Shown here: positions 43,859-52,760 of the stretch, piece after piece
Layout: every line of letters starts with the position of its first letter
How positions within the stretch are numbered: the first letter of the stretch is position 1
Assembly: GCA_041751425.1 (NCBI GenBank)
Contig: JBGSXL010000004.1
Coordinates: forward strand, 124,001-188,000
DNA length: 64,000 bases
Reading direction: 5' to 3'
Source: JAVVEG01 sp041751425
Lineage (GTDB): Bacteria > Pseudomonadota > Gammaproteobacteria > Pseudomonadales > Pseudohongiellaceae
The notes under the pieces: generated by a model
The model's database searches: none
What the model was told of the DNA's origin: nothing
The model's input: only the letters and a program-made list of their open reading frames with translations
Program-made: the position numbers and the translations under genes

Positions 43859-43933
43859 TGCCCAATAGCTCAATGGTAGAGTAGGTGACTGTTAATCACT
43901 TGGTTCCTGGTTCGAGCCCAGGTTGGGCAGCCA
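43859..43933 (+). tRNA. tRNA-Asn (anticodon GTT)
   Basis: 75 nt with encoded CCA. The acceptor TGCCCAA pairs with TTGGGCA, discriminator G; the anticodon loop TGTTAAT within GTGAC-type stem gives GTT; T-arm CCTGGTTCGAGCCCAGG. The acceptor stem differs from the common bacterial tRNA-Asn pattern (TCCTC.../...GAGGA). Confidence 0.93.
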
Positions 43934-44147
43934 AATTCAATTTCCGCATGCACTGCCCTCCCCCGTTATACGCTTAATAGACTATCCACTGCGTTTTTCT
44001 GCCCGCATCGCAGCCAAAGGGTGGTTTGCGTATTCTCAAGCTGACTGTCAGAACACTAGTAATCCTGATGACCATCCGCATTGAATGAGGTAAAGTAGCG
44101 CCCCATTACCAAACCACTTTTGCAGCGTATTAAAAAGGAGCTACCAC

Positions 44148-44840
44148 ATGAATAAAGTACTGATTGGCTTGCTGGGTCTGGCAGTTGTAGTTGGCATCTG
44201 GTTTTTCCTTGCTACGCCCGGTGAAGAAAGCAGCACTGTACAATCTGATACAACCTCCTCTGAAACAGTTGCAGCAGTTGACGAAGCCGCTGAAGATGTC
44301 GCCGCTGCAGCTGAGGAAACGCCCGCACTGGCTCCTGAAGGTAACCCGGTTGTTGTACTGGAAACCAATAAAGGCAGAGTAGTCATCGAATTGTGGGCTG
44401 ACAGAGCGCCATTGACCGTTGCAAACTTCCTGCGCTACACAGACAACGGTTTTTATAACGACCTCGTATTCCACCGTGTCATTCCTAATTTCATGATTCA
44501 AGGTGGTGGATTCAATAGTGAGATGTTTGAACAGTCGACATATGCCGCCATCAAAAATGAAGCGACACCAGAATTGCTGAATAATCGTGGCACCATAGCC
44601 ATGGCCAGAACTAATGTCGTCGACAGCGCCACCAGCCAGTTCTTCATCAATCTGGTGGACAATGCGTTTCTGAACCACACTGATACCACACCATCAGGTT
44701 ATGGTTATGCCGTTTTTGGACAGGTGATTGAAGGTATGGAGGTTGTCGATGAGATTGCGACTGTGGCGACTGGCAATGCCAGAGGCCATCAGAACGTGCC
44801 AGTTGAACCAGTTATTATGACTTCGGTGACACGTCAGTAA
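44148..44840 (+). CDS. membrane-anchored cyclophilin-type peptidyl-prolyl isomerase
   Basis: 230 aa. A signal-anchor helix at residues 4-22 (VLIGLLGLAVVVGIWFFLA) is followed by a ~40-residue Ala/Glu/Ser/Thr-rich acidic linker and a cyclophilin domain (about 65-228). Active-site residues of bacterial PpiA/PpiB are present: FHRVIPNFMIQGGGF (Arg, Phe, Met, Gln), GTIAMART and SQFFINL. The domain therefore faces the periplasm and should accelerate prolyl isomerisation of envelope proteins. AAGGAG lies 9 nt before the ATG, an excellent site. It is monocistronic between tRNA-Asn and the convergent wbpM-like gene. Confidence 0.88.
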   Translation: MNKVLIGLLGLAVVVGIWFFLATPGEESSTVQSDTTSSETVAAVDEAAEDVAAAAEETPALAPEGNPVVVLETNKGRVVIELWADRAPLTVANFLRYTDNGFYNDLVFHRVIPNFMIQGGGFNSEMFEQSTYAAIKNEATPELLNNRGTIAMARTNVVDSATSQFFINLVDNAFLNHTDTTPSGYGYAVFGQVIEGMEVVDEIATVATGNARGHQNVPVEPVIMTSVTRQ

Positions 44841-44889
44841 GAAAACAATCTAAATTAGTAAACGGGAAGTGACCGCCCATTATTTGTAA

Positions 44890-44934
44890 GACAGGTAGCA
44901 ACAAGCCAGGTACGTATAAGCCAGATACCTGGAG
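44890..44934 (+). repeat. 15-bp tandem repeat, three degenerate units, between ppi and wbpM
   Basis: Units 44890-44904, 44905-44919 and 44920-44934 share GxCAGxTAC-like positions. Within units 2-3, CCAGGTA (44906-44912) and TACCTGG (44926-44932) also form an inverted repeat. It lies where the two genes converge; no T tract follows. Confidence 0.6.
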
Positions 44935-44954
44935 AACAATGACTTGTACTTGCT

Positions 44955-46922
44955 TTACTTGTAAAGAGTGGTCACTTTCGCAACCGCCTTGCGTTTGCCC
45001 TCTGCTGCGGACCCGGTGTTAGTGCTGTCATCGCCCCACAGGAGATCATTTAGTTTCTCACCTGGTTCAAAGCCATCCACGGCCGCCATCAGCAACTCCC
45101 GAATCGCGGCAAGATCCATGCTCTTGCACGCAATTTGCAGCTTTTGCACAAATACTTCCAATTCCTCCCAAACCAGGAAATCCTCCTCCGCGCGCATAAT
45201 TTTCGGATGTTCGGTGCCTCTTACGGATTCACCGATCAACAACTCTTCGAAAAGTTTTTCGCCGGGACGTAAGCCTGTGTACTCAATCGCAATGTCACCC
45301 TTGTAGGAATTGTCGTCTTTGATGTCATAACCCATCAGGTGGATCATTTTCTTGGCCAGATCAACAATGCGGATAGGCTCATGCATATCCAGTACGAATA
45401 CATCGCCACCGGTTGCCATAGAACCTGCCTGAATCACCAGTTGCGCCGCTTCCTGCACTGTCATGAAATAGCGCGTCACCTCCGGATGCGTGACGGTAAC
45501 CGGGCCACCCATGCTGATCTGACGCCTGAACAATGGAACAACTGAGCCAGAAGACCCCAATACATTGCCGAATCTCACCATGCTGAAACGTGTCGTACTT
45601 TTCTTGTGAGCCAGAGCTTGCAATATCTGCTCGGCAAAGCGCTTGGTAGCGCCCATGATATTGGTTGGACGGACAGCCTTGTCTGTGGATATGAAAACAA
45701 AATCTCTGATCTTGCATTTCTCCGCAGCCAGCGCTGCGATATACGTGCCAAATATATTATTTTGCACACCCTCAATAACGTTTTTTTCAACCATAGGTAC
45801 TTGCTTGTAGGCCGCCACATGATAGACGGTTTCTACCATAAAACGCGTCAGCACATGTTCAACCAGGCTCTGATTACAGACATTACCGAGAAGTGCGATC
45901 ACCTCGATCTGTTTGCCGTTCTCGATTCCCAATAATTCTTCCCGCAACTCGCTTTCCAGGGCATACAGTCCATATTCGAAACTATCCAACAATATTATCC
46001 GAGCGGGCCGTAAGTGGACTATCTGGCGACAAATCTCCGACCCAATAGAGCCAGCAGCGCCTGTCACCATCACCGAACGACCGATGATGCAGGCCCCCAA
46101 CAATTCAGGGTTCGGTGGTACGATATCGCGCCCAAGCAGATCCTCAATATCGACATCACGCACTTCGTCAACACCCACTTTGCCCGAAACCATATCGAAT
46201 AGATCGGGCACAGTTTTCACATGCACGGGCAGGTGCTCAAGCCGATTCAGGATCTCCTTTCGCTCAGCGTGAGTTGCCGAAGGAATAGCCAGCAATATTT
46301 GTCGTACAGAGAAATTATCGATCAACTCCAACAAGGAATTTGGACTGTAAACGCGTATACCGTGCACGATACTGCCGATGCTGCTGCGACTGTCATCCAC
46401 GAATGCCACAGGCAAATACTGATCGCCATTCTGTAGCGCTGCCGCCAACTGCATACCTGAACTTCCCGCCCCGTATATGACAACGGGTTCTTTGGGACGA
46501 AAGTTCTGAATCAGACTTTGCAGGGCTACTTTGGCGACCAGACGGCTGCCACCGACGAATAACAAAGATATCATCCAGAAAATCGGCAGCACCGCATAAT
46601 TGAAATTTTCCCCTTGCAGGAAAAGAATGCAGACGACAGCCATCAGGCAGGTCGATATGGTCACGCCCTGCAAAACAATGAATGTAGATTGCAGCCCCAT
46701 ATAAAGCAGAATGGCGCGGTAGAGCCCTATACGGAAAAATACCAGAACGCTGGCAAGGCTTGCCAGCCCAAGATAAAGAGTAGAGTTTGCACCCAAAGCC
46801 GTTGAATCACCGCCCAGCAATCCGAATGTCAGCCACAAAGCCAGACCAATCATGACGCAGTCTGCCAGCATCATCAGAAGTTGTTTTACCGTTCGTGATA
46901 AAGGTATGGTGTACAAATTCAT
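44955..46922 (-). CDS. wbpM: UDP-sugar 4,6-dehydratase, WbpM/CapD family
   Basis: 655 aa. Four N-terminal membrane helices (about 10-130) are followed by a CoA-binding-like Rossmann domain (VVIYGAGSSGMQLAAAL, 145-260) and the SDR dehydratase domain with VTGAAGSIGSEICRQI. The catalytic region reads STDKAVRPTNIMGATKR, with Met at the position where short homologues such as FlaA1 have Tyr, as known for WbpM. The family converts UDP-GlcNAc to its 4-keto-6-deoxy form for surface glycan synthesis. The protein ends with ~30 unconserved residues. With wbpL it is the conserved end of a Pseudomonas-type O-antigen locus, but no other glycan gene is here. Confidence 0.88.
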   Translation of the reverse strand: MNLYTIPLSRTVKQLLMMLADCVMIGLALWLTFGLLGGDSTALGANSTLYLGLASLASVLVFFRIGLYRAILLYMGLQSTFIVLQGVTISTCLMAVVCILFLQGENFNYAVLPIFWMISLLFVGGSRLVAKVALQSLIQNFRPKEPVVIYGAGSSGMQLAAALQNGDQYLPVAFVDDSRSSIGSIVHGIRVYSPNSLLELIDNFSVRQILLAIPSATHAERKEILNRLEHLPVHVKTVPDLFDMVSGKVGVDEVRDVDIEDLLGRDIVPPNPELLGACIIGRSVMVTGAAGSIGSEICRQIVHLRPARIILLDSFEYGLYALESELREELLGIENGKQIEVIALLGNVCNQSLVEHVLTRFMVETVYHVAAYKQVPMVEKNVIEGVQNNIFGTYIAALAAEKCKIRDFVFISTDKAVRPTNIMGATKRFAEQILQALAHKKSTTRFSMVRFGNVLGSSGSVVPLFRRQISMGGPVTVTHPEVTRYFMTVQEAAQLVIQAGSMATGGDVFVLDMHEPIRIVDLAKKMIHLMGYDIKDDNSYKGDIAIEYTGLRPGEKLFEELLIGESVRGTEHPKIMRAEEDFLVWEELEVFVQKLQIACKSMDLAAIRELLMAAVDGFEPGEKLNDLLWGDDSTNTGSAAEGKRKAVAKVTTLYK

Positions 46923-46934
46923 AAGCTTCCTGTC

Positions 46935-47987
46935 TTAATCTTTGTTGGTCCCATCTCCAGCACCAAACCAATGTGCCAGCAGGAACAAGGGTACTATACC
47001 AAAAACAGCAAGGTATACCCCGTATTCGGGGTGTATTTCTGTGAGCCAGACCAAGGGCCATAGCCAGCAGACATTGATCAACATCGCGGCAATACAAACT
47101 CTGGCATGACCGTAGCGTAGTGCGGCGTGCTGATAGGCGTGGCTGCGATGCGCCTGATACCAGGGTTCGCGCCTCAGCATACGCCTGACAACGGTAAGAG
47201 TTGCATCACAAATGAATATACCCGGTAGCAGAATCCAGCTCCACAGACTCATGCTGCCAGCATAAATACTGAGTAGCGCTATGACAGCCAACAAGAAACC
47301 CAGAAAGCCGCTACCTACATCACCCATGAAAATTTTTGCTGGCTGCCAGTTCAGAATCAAAAAGCCGGCGCTGGCAGCACCGAGAAACCAGCACAAGTTT
47401 GCCAAAGAATTGTGACCACCCTGTGTCAACAACAATCCAGCGCTTATGGCGATAAAACAACACTCACTGGCCGCAATGCCATCGATACCATCCATGAAAT
47501 TATACAGATTGGTCGACCAGACTAGTGTTAACACCAACACAGGAATGGATACAAGGCCAACATTGAGCGTGATATCTGTAACCTGTAGCGCAGGCATGGG
47601 GCCAAGTATTGCAAGAACAAAAAGTGCCGCAGTAAACTGAATAGCAATTCGCCAGCGATAATCCAATTGGTGTAAATCGTCCAACAAACCGATAACGGCG
47701 ATCACCAGACAGATGATTATCACGATTGTTTCGGTAGAGTTGAGCTGCTGCAGGAAATATAGAATGGCAAACCCAATGTAGAAAGCTAAGACGATAGCCA
47801 GGCCACCGCCGCGCGGGGTGGGTGCAATATGCGAACTGCGGGCAACAGGCATGTCCAATAATTCTTTGGCCAATGCGAAGCGACGAACAAGCAGGGTTCC
47901 GATCATCGCAATCAGAAAAATCAACAGTGTGACGAGCACAAGTGAGGAGCTTGGCAATATCGGAACTGTGATGTCGGAATTTGGCAT
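46935..47987 (-). CDS. wbpL: undecaprenyl-phosphate glycosyl-1-phosphate transferase, WecA/WbpL family
   Basis: 350 aa from the ATG at 47987 (an in-frame GTG lies two codons upstream). About ten membrane helices. The family loops are present: ARSSHIAPTPRGGG (loop 1), the catalytic Asp pair in VIGLLDDLHQL, NLYNFMDGIDGIAA, KIFMGDVGSGFLGF and the C-terminal HRSHAYQHAALRYGHA. These proteins put the first sugar-1-phosphate (GlcNAc/FucNAc type) on undecaprenyl phosphate in the inner membrane, initiating O-antigen or similar glycans. Only 12 bp separates it from wbpM, so they form an operon. Confidence 0.9.
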   Translation of the reverse strand: MPNSDITVPILPSSSLVLVTLLIFLIAMIGTLLVRRFALAKELLDMPVARSSHIAPTPRGGGLAIVLAFYIGFAILYFLQQLNSTETIVIIICLVIAVIGLLDDLHQLDYRWRIAIQFTAALFVLAILGPMPALQVTDITLNVGLVSIPVLVLTLVWSTNLYNFMDGIDGIAASECCFIAISAGLLLTQGGHNSLANLCWFLGAASAGFLILNWQPAKIFMGDVGSGFLGFLLAVIALLSIYAGSMSLWSWILLPGIFICDATLTVVRRMLRREPWYQAHRSHAYQHAALRYGHARVCIAAMLINVCWLWPLVWLTEIHPEYGVYLAVFGIVPLFLLAHWFGAGDGTNKD

Positions 47988-48138
47988 ATGCACCGAATTA
48001 TCGAAAGCGTGAACACTGAATCATTTGCAACGCCTTGCCGATTTGGCAGTTGTTCTGCACAGGGTTCCGCACAGTAACAACACCTTCACCGCACCGGCAA
48101 GGAGCCCATTTTACCGCAACTCAGTGCGCAGACCCGGA

Positions 48139-48519
48139 CTATTTTTCCCGAATCAGAATTCGCGACCGATTGCGCTCGATTGTGGCCTTGCCAATGCCAT
48201 TTACCTCAGCCAGCTGATCGATACTTTTGAAATCACCGTTCTTTTCCCGGTGTTCGACAATTTCTCTGGCTTTGGCCGCACCGATACCATCCAACGCAAG
48301 AGCGAGAGTTGCCGCATCAGCTGAGTTGATGTCCACCTTTTGTCTGTTACCATCATTCTCTGCCTGAGTTTGCTGCTGAGAATCTTGTTGCACGTTGACA
48401 GCAAAAGCAGCAGGTGCCGCCAGCAAACTCAGCGACAGAAGCAACGTTTTGAACAGCACCAGTTTTCGGCAGGCACGTCTAATCTGGCTTAAGGTGTTTC
48501 CACTATTGATTCCATTCAT
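48139..48519 (-). CDS. ComEA-like helix-hairpin-helix protein, secreted
   Basis: 126 aa from the ATG at 48519, with AGGA 7 nt upstream; an ATG two codons earlier overlaps that site. A signal peptide (LVLFKTLLLSLSLLAAPAAFA) is followed by a Gln/Asn-rich linker and a ComEA-type HhH domain: VDINSADAATLALALDGIGAAKAREIVEHREKNGDFKSIDQLAEVNGIGKATI. ComEA binds DNA in the periplasm during natural transformation. The second 'NGIG' hairpin is intact. It sits next to wbpL, as its homologue does near wbpM in Pseudomonas. Confidence 0.85.
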   Translation of the reverse strand: MNGINSGNTLSQIRRACRKLVLFKTLLLSLSLLAAPAAFAVNVQQDSQQQTQAENDGNRQKVDINSADAATLALALDGIGAAKAREIVEHREKNGDFKSIDQLAEVNGIGKATIERNRSRILIREK

Positions 48520-48620
48520 GATCATTTCCTTTTATCTATCCATAGATGACAAGCAAACAATTTTCCTGATTTACCCATCAAGGCGTAGTCAGGTGCAACA
48601 ACCCTGTTGCACTAACTACT

Positions 48621-49337
48621 TTAGCAAAGATTTGGAAACGTGCCAGCAATCTCTTCGTGTATTTCCCGCAGCCGTTCTCCGGGTCTACGCGCTTGTGTGA
48701 TCGGGCGACCGATCACCAGATAGTTGCTGCCAGCTTGCAAAGCATCTGTTGGAGTGACAATGCGCTTCTGATCCTGTACTGCATCTCCTGCAGGTCTAAT
48801 GCCCGGTGTTACCAGTACAAAATTGTCGCGCAAAAGTCTGCGTAAGGCGGGCACTTCCTGCGCAGAACACACAACCCCATCCATACCTGATCCACTCGCC
48901 AATGCAGCCAGACGCTGAACCTGCTCCAGTGGTGAGTGATTGACGCCCACCTCTTCCAGATCTTCCTGCTGCATGCTGGTCAACACAGTCACTGCAATTA
49001 ACAAGGGCGGAACCTCTCTACCTTGCAGTGCTTCGCGAGCGGCGAGCATCATAGCGCGTCCTCCGCTTGCGTGAACATTCAACATCCAGACACCAAGGTC
49101 GGCAGCAGCGGAAACAGCTTTCGCGACGGTGTTGGGAATATCGTGAAATTTGAGATCCAGAAAAACATCGAACCCCATACCAACAATTTGTCTGACCAAC
49201 TCGGGGCCGGCGCCAGTAAATAATTCCTTGCCAATTTTTACCCTGCATATTTCTGGCGACAATTGTGCAAGTAGGTTCAATGCCGCGGCAGCGTCAGAAT
49301 AATCCAGCGCCACTACAATACGTCTACTGTCCTTCAT
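48621..49337 (-). CDS. pyrF: orotidine 5'-phosphate decarboxylase
   Basis: 238 aa. PyrF decarboxylates OMP to UMP, the last step of pyrimidine synthesis. VVALDYSDAAAAL at the N-terminus, the catalytic FLDLKFHDIPNTVAKAV (Lys and Asp network), VTVLTSM, TPGIRPAGD and YLVIGRPITQA (phosphate-binding) are all intact. The ATG at 49337 overlaps the end of lapA by 14 bp, a conserved lapA-pyrF coupling in gammaproteobacteria. Confidence 0.95.
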   Translation of the reverse strand: MKDSRRIVVALDYSDAAAALNLLAQLSPEICRVKIGKELFTGAGPELVRQIVGMGFDVFLDLKFHDIPNTVAKAVSAAADLGVWMLNVHASGGRAMMLAAREALQGREVPPLLIAVTVLTSMQQEDLEEVGVNHSPLEQVQRLAALASGSGMDGVVCSAQEVPALRRLLRDNFVLVTPGIRPAGDAVQDQKRIVTPTDALQAGSNYLVIGRPITQARRPGERLREIHEEIAGTFPNLC

Positions 49338-49641
49338 TTCTTCCCTCTCGAATCACTCCATTTTTCCCAAGCTTTAATTGCAGGTCTGCGATTTCCTTGT
49401 GCAACTGCCGTACTTTCAAACGCGCACGAATATCCTTGAAAAAACCGGCACCCAGAATAAGGCCGCTAGTTGCACCCACACAGAACGCTGCTATTATCCA
49501 GACTGAAACGGGTTGCGGAGCCAAAGTAAAATAACCAAACGACAAGGGAACGGTCGCATTATTAACCAGAGAAAACGCGATACTGACGATGAATATCATC
49601 AACAGGAAAAACCAAAGCACTATTCGTAATAATCTACGCAT
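49324..49641 (-). CDS. lapA: LapA-domain (DUF1049) inner-membrane protein
   Basis: 105 aa. Two membrane helices (about 5-27 and 45-68: LWFFLLMIFIVSIAFSLV, SVWIIAAFCVGATSGLILGAGFF) with the intervening short periplasmic loop, then a cytoplasmic coiled coil (IRARLKVRQLHKEIADLQLKL). In E. coli LapA works with LapB in controlling LPS assembly through LpxC turnover. No lapB follows here; pyrF takes its place and overlaps. Assignment rests on topology and context. Confidence 0.8.
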   Translation of the reverse strand: MRRLLRIVLWFFLLMIFIVSIAFSLVNNATVPLSFGYFTLAPQPVSVWIIAAFCVGATSGLILGAGFFKDIRARLKVRQLHKEIADLQLKLGKNGVIREGRNEGQ

Positions 49642-49775
49642 TAGTTACGCACCTTCATGCTCGACTATACTCACCTTTGTTAAAAAGCACTTGTGCAAAA
49701 TACTCTTGAGTATAAAAACAAAAACGGCGATATTCTTTCGAATTCGCCGTCTTGTTTATTCGCCACCGGCGAAAA

Positions 49776-50072
49776 TCAGGAACCTGCTTCCAGACTCAGA
49801 TTGACTCTGTCGCGTAACTCCTTACCTGGTTTGAAATGAGGCACATACTTTCCGCTCAGCGCTACCGGTGTGCCAGTCTTGGGATTGCGACCCACGCGTG
49901 GCACTCGATAATGCAGAGAGAAACTACCAAACCCTCGAATTTCAATTCGTCCGCCGTCAGACAAAACGTGAGACATATATTCAATAATTGCTTTCACTGC
50001 AAACTCAACATCCTTGGATGAAAGCTGCGCCTGCTTGGCCGCAATTCGTTCTATAAGTTCAGATTTTGTCAT
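49776..50072 (-). CDS. ihfB: integration host factor subunit beta
   Basis: 98 aa. Partner of IhfA (34312-34620). Sequence MTKSELIERIAAKQAQLSSKDVEFAVKAIIEYMS, IEIRGFGSFSLHYR and the intercalating proline arm GRNPKTGTPV. It follows rpsA by ~54 bp on the same strand, the universal rpsA-ihfB order. Confidence 0.95.
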   Translation of the reverse strand: MTKSELIERIAAKQAQLSSKDVEFAVKAIIEYMSHVLSDGGRIEIRGFGSFSLHYRVPRVGRNPKTGTPVALSGKYVPHFKPGKELRDRVNLSLEAGS

Positions 50073-50126
50073 GACTCGATCCTTTACCCTGTAAGTTGTA
50101 CTGCAATCTGAAGCAATGGTGCCCGA

Positions 50127-51803
50127 TTACTTTTTATCCATCTGAGCTTTGATCAAATCACCAATCGTGGTCGGCCCGGCTGCAGGCGCGTCCTGATTCT
50201 TGTGATCCTGAATGGCTGACTTCTCGTCATCAATCTCCATTGCTTTCACGGACAAACCAAGCACACGGCTCTTGCGATCAACGCTGATCACCTTGGCTTC
50301 AACCTCGTCACCTACTTTTAATACATTTCGCGCATCTTCAACCTTGTCGCGACTGATTTCAGAGGCACGGAGAACACCTTCAACGCCTTCTTTCAACGTG
50401 ATAGTTGCTGATTTGGCATCCACTTCTGTGACCTGACCCTTAACGATAGCGCCTTTTTCAAACTCGCCAACATAAGAAGCAAACGGATCATCGGAAAGTT
50501 GTTTGATACCCAAAGATATACGCTCGCGCTCCGGATCGATAGACAGAATGACAGTCTCGATTTCATCGCCTTTCTTATAGGCACGAACTGCATCTTCACC
50601 TGTCTCTTCCCAGGAGATGTCCGACAAGTGAACCAGGCCATCGATATTGCCATCCAGACCAATGAAGATACCAAAGTCAGTAATCGACTTGATGCTGCCA
50701 CTGATCTTGTCGCCTTTCTTGAAGGATTCGGCGAAACCATCCCATGGGTTCTGGAAGCACTGCTTGATACCCAAAGAGATACGACGACGGTCTTCATCGA
50801 TATCCAGAATCATGACTTCTACTACATCGCCCAACTGAACGATTTTTGAAGGATGTACATTCTTGTTGGTCCAATCCATTTCAGAAACGTGAACCAGACC
50901 TTCAACGCCCTCTTCCAGCTCGGCAAAGCAGCCGTAGTCTGTCAGATTGGTTACAGTTGCCTTAACACGTGTCTTCTCCGGGTAACGCGCTTTGATTGCT
51001 ACCCATGGATCTTCACCAAGTTGCTTCAGACCGAGGGATACGCGATTGCGCTCTCTGTCATATTTAAGAATCTTGACGTTTATTTCATCGCCAACATTAA
51101 CAATCTCGCTGGGGTGTTTGATGCGCTTCCAGGACATGTCAGTGATGTGCAACAAGCCGTCAACACCACCCAGATCAACGAATGCACCGTAGTCGGTAAG
51201 ATTCTTGACGACGCCCTAAACTGCCATACCTTCCTGCAGTTGTGCCAGCAATTCATCACGCTCTTCAGTGCTGACAGCTTCCAGCACAGCGCGACGGGAA
51301 ACCACGACATTATTGCGCTTCTGATCCAGTTTGATCAGTTTGAATTCCAGCTCCTGGCCTTCCAGATGCGTGGTATCACGAATAGGTCGTACATCTACCA
51401 GTGAGCCCGGCAGGAACGCGCGAATATTGTTCAGATCAACCGTAAAGCCACCTTTGACCTTGCCGTTGATGACACCGATAACCACTTCGTTCTTCTCAAA
51501 CGCCGATTCCAGATCCATCCAGGACTCTGCACGGCGCGCTTTTTCACGCGACAGGCGTGTTTCACCGAAGCCGTCTTCAACCGCTTCCAGTGCCACTTTT
51601 ACCTGATCACCAATTTTTAATGTAAATACACCAGCCTCATCCAGGAACTGGACGCGGGGTATAACACCTTCGGATTTTAAGCCGGCATGGACCGTTACCC
51701 AGTCCGAGTCGATATCTATAATAGTACCTGTCACGATTGCGCCAGGGGTCATATCTACGTCGTTCAAACTCTGTTCAAACAACTCTGCAAAACTTTCTGT
51801 CAT
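50127..51803 (-). CDS. rpsA: 30S ribosomal protein S1, interrupted by an in-frame TAG
   Basis: The frame from 51803 to 50127 would give 558 aa, the normal S1 length, but codon 196 (51218-51216) is TAG. Context reads LQEGMAV-stop-GVVKNLTDYG, where other S1 proteins have Lys, so a single AAG-to-TAG change explains it. Upstream 195 codons encode S1 repeats 1-2 (ribosome docking); the rest encodes repeats 3-6 (RNA binding: DGLLHITDMSWKRIKHPSEIVNVGDE, NLTDYGCFAELEEGVEGLVHVSEMDW, GNIDGLVHLSDISW and so on), fully conserved. AGGA lies 7 nt before the ATG. S1 is essential in E. coli, so sequencing error, a suppressor tRNA or readthrough are the options. TAG ends ordinary genes nearby, arguing against recoding. 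Confidence 0.9.
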
Positions 51804-52027
51804 GGTTTTTCCTATGAATTTAAAGGGTCATATTCCTGATTCCTGACACCAACTGGTCTCAGCAGCCTGTTCGGGCATGCTCTCACCAAGAGGATCACAA
51901 GGAGGGAGATACAACTTTTTATATCCGCATTCCAGTACATGCGGGCCAATTACTAACATCCGGACAATGAACAATTACTGGGTCTTCGCCGCCCGGCACT
52001 TACACTTCACAACCACACAAACATGCC

Positions 52028-52056
52028 CTGAAACCCTTATGGATACTGGGTTTCAG
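52028..52056 (-). promoter_or_regulatory. 9-bp hairpin over the cmk stop codon, start of the rpsA leader
   Basis: CTGAAACCC and GGGTTTCAG (52028-52036 with 52048-52056) form a perfect stem with an 11-nt loop; the cmk TGA is inside the stem. No T tract follows, so it is not a standard terminator. It heads a ~250-nt leader to rpsA (51804-52052). S1 represses its own mRNA through leader hairpins in E. coli, which makes a regulatory role plausible. I found no confident promoter in the leader. Confidence 0.45.
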
Positions 52057-52733
52057 CCATACATTCCGAGAATCTTCTCGACCACTTGATCGATAGTCAA
52101 CAGGGTAGTATCTATGGTTATTGCATCATCCGCAGGACGCAGTGGTGACTGCGAACGATTCGAATCCCGCTCGTCACGCGCCTGTATATCCTGCAAAAGG
52201 TCGCAGAGGATAACATCAATACCCTTTGCAATCAACTGCTTATATCGCCTCTGTGCACGCTCTTCTGCACTGGCAGTAAGAAAGACTTTAAGCCCGGCAT
52301 CGGGGAAGACAACGGTTCCCATATCCCGGCCATCAGCCACCAATCCTGGCTGCTTTCTGAAGGCTTTCTGGCGCGCCAGCAGTGCCTGTCTGACCTGGCC
52401 ATGCACAGCAACTTCCGATGCCATCTCACCCGCTCTTTCGCCGCGAATCCCCGCGGAAACTTCACGACCATTCAGCCACACCTTCGGTCCGCTTTCACTG
52501 TCGGCGTGGGTGCCGAATTCAACCTGCATAACTGTTGCTAATCTGACCAGGCCCTCAGCATCCGAACCCGCGACGCCTTTCTCACTCGCGGCTAGCCCCA
52601 GCACACGATACATGGCGCCACTATCCAGATAGTGCCAACCCAGACGCCGGGCAATCAGGGTACTAATAGTCCCCTTGCCTGCACCGCCGGGGCCATCAAT
52701 GGTGATAACGGGAATGTTTACGCCCTGTGCCAT
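52053..52733 (-). CDS. cmk: cytidylate kinase
   Basis: 226 aa. Cmk phosphorylates CMP/dCMP. P-loop TIDGPGGAGKGTIS, the LDSGAMYRVLGL base-binding segment, VADGRDMGTVVFPDAGLKVFLTAS and RDERDSNRSQSPLRPADDA are family hallmarks. The ATG at 52733 follows a tandem-repeat gap after tyrA-aroA. Position between aroA and rpsA is conserved across gammaproteobacteria. Confidence 0.95.
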   Translation of the reverse strand: MAQGVNIPVITIDGPGGAGKGTISTLIARRLGWHYLDSGAMYRVLGLAASEKGVAGSDAEGLVRLATVMQVEFGTHADSESGPKVWLNGREVSAGIRGERAGEMASEVAVHGQVRQALLARQKAFRKQPGLVADGRDMGTVVFPDAGLKVFLTASAEERAQRRYKQLIAKGIDVILCDLLQDIQARDERDSNRSQSPLRPADDAITIDTTLLTIDQVVEKILGMYG

Positions 52734-52760
52734 GGGAGTTGCCTATGCTATTGATTGTTA

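Noticed and set aside
50127..51155. Separate downstream gene for the rear part of S1
   Set aside because: The frame is the same as upstream S1, the first available start is a TTG without a Shine-Dalgarno, and it would lose the first strands of repeat 3; a single interrupted rpsA is the better description.
51216..51218. Genome-wide recoding of TAG as an explanation for the rpsA codon
   Set aside because: mazG, relA, era, mucD and pheT in this window end in TAG at the normal family C-terminus, so TAG works as a stop here.
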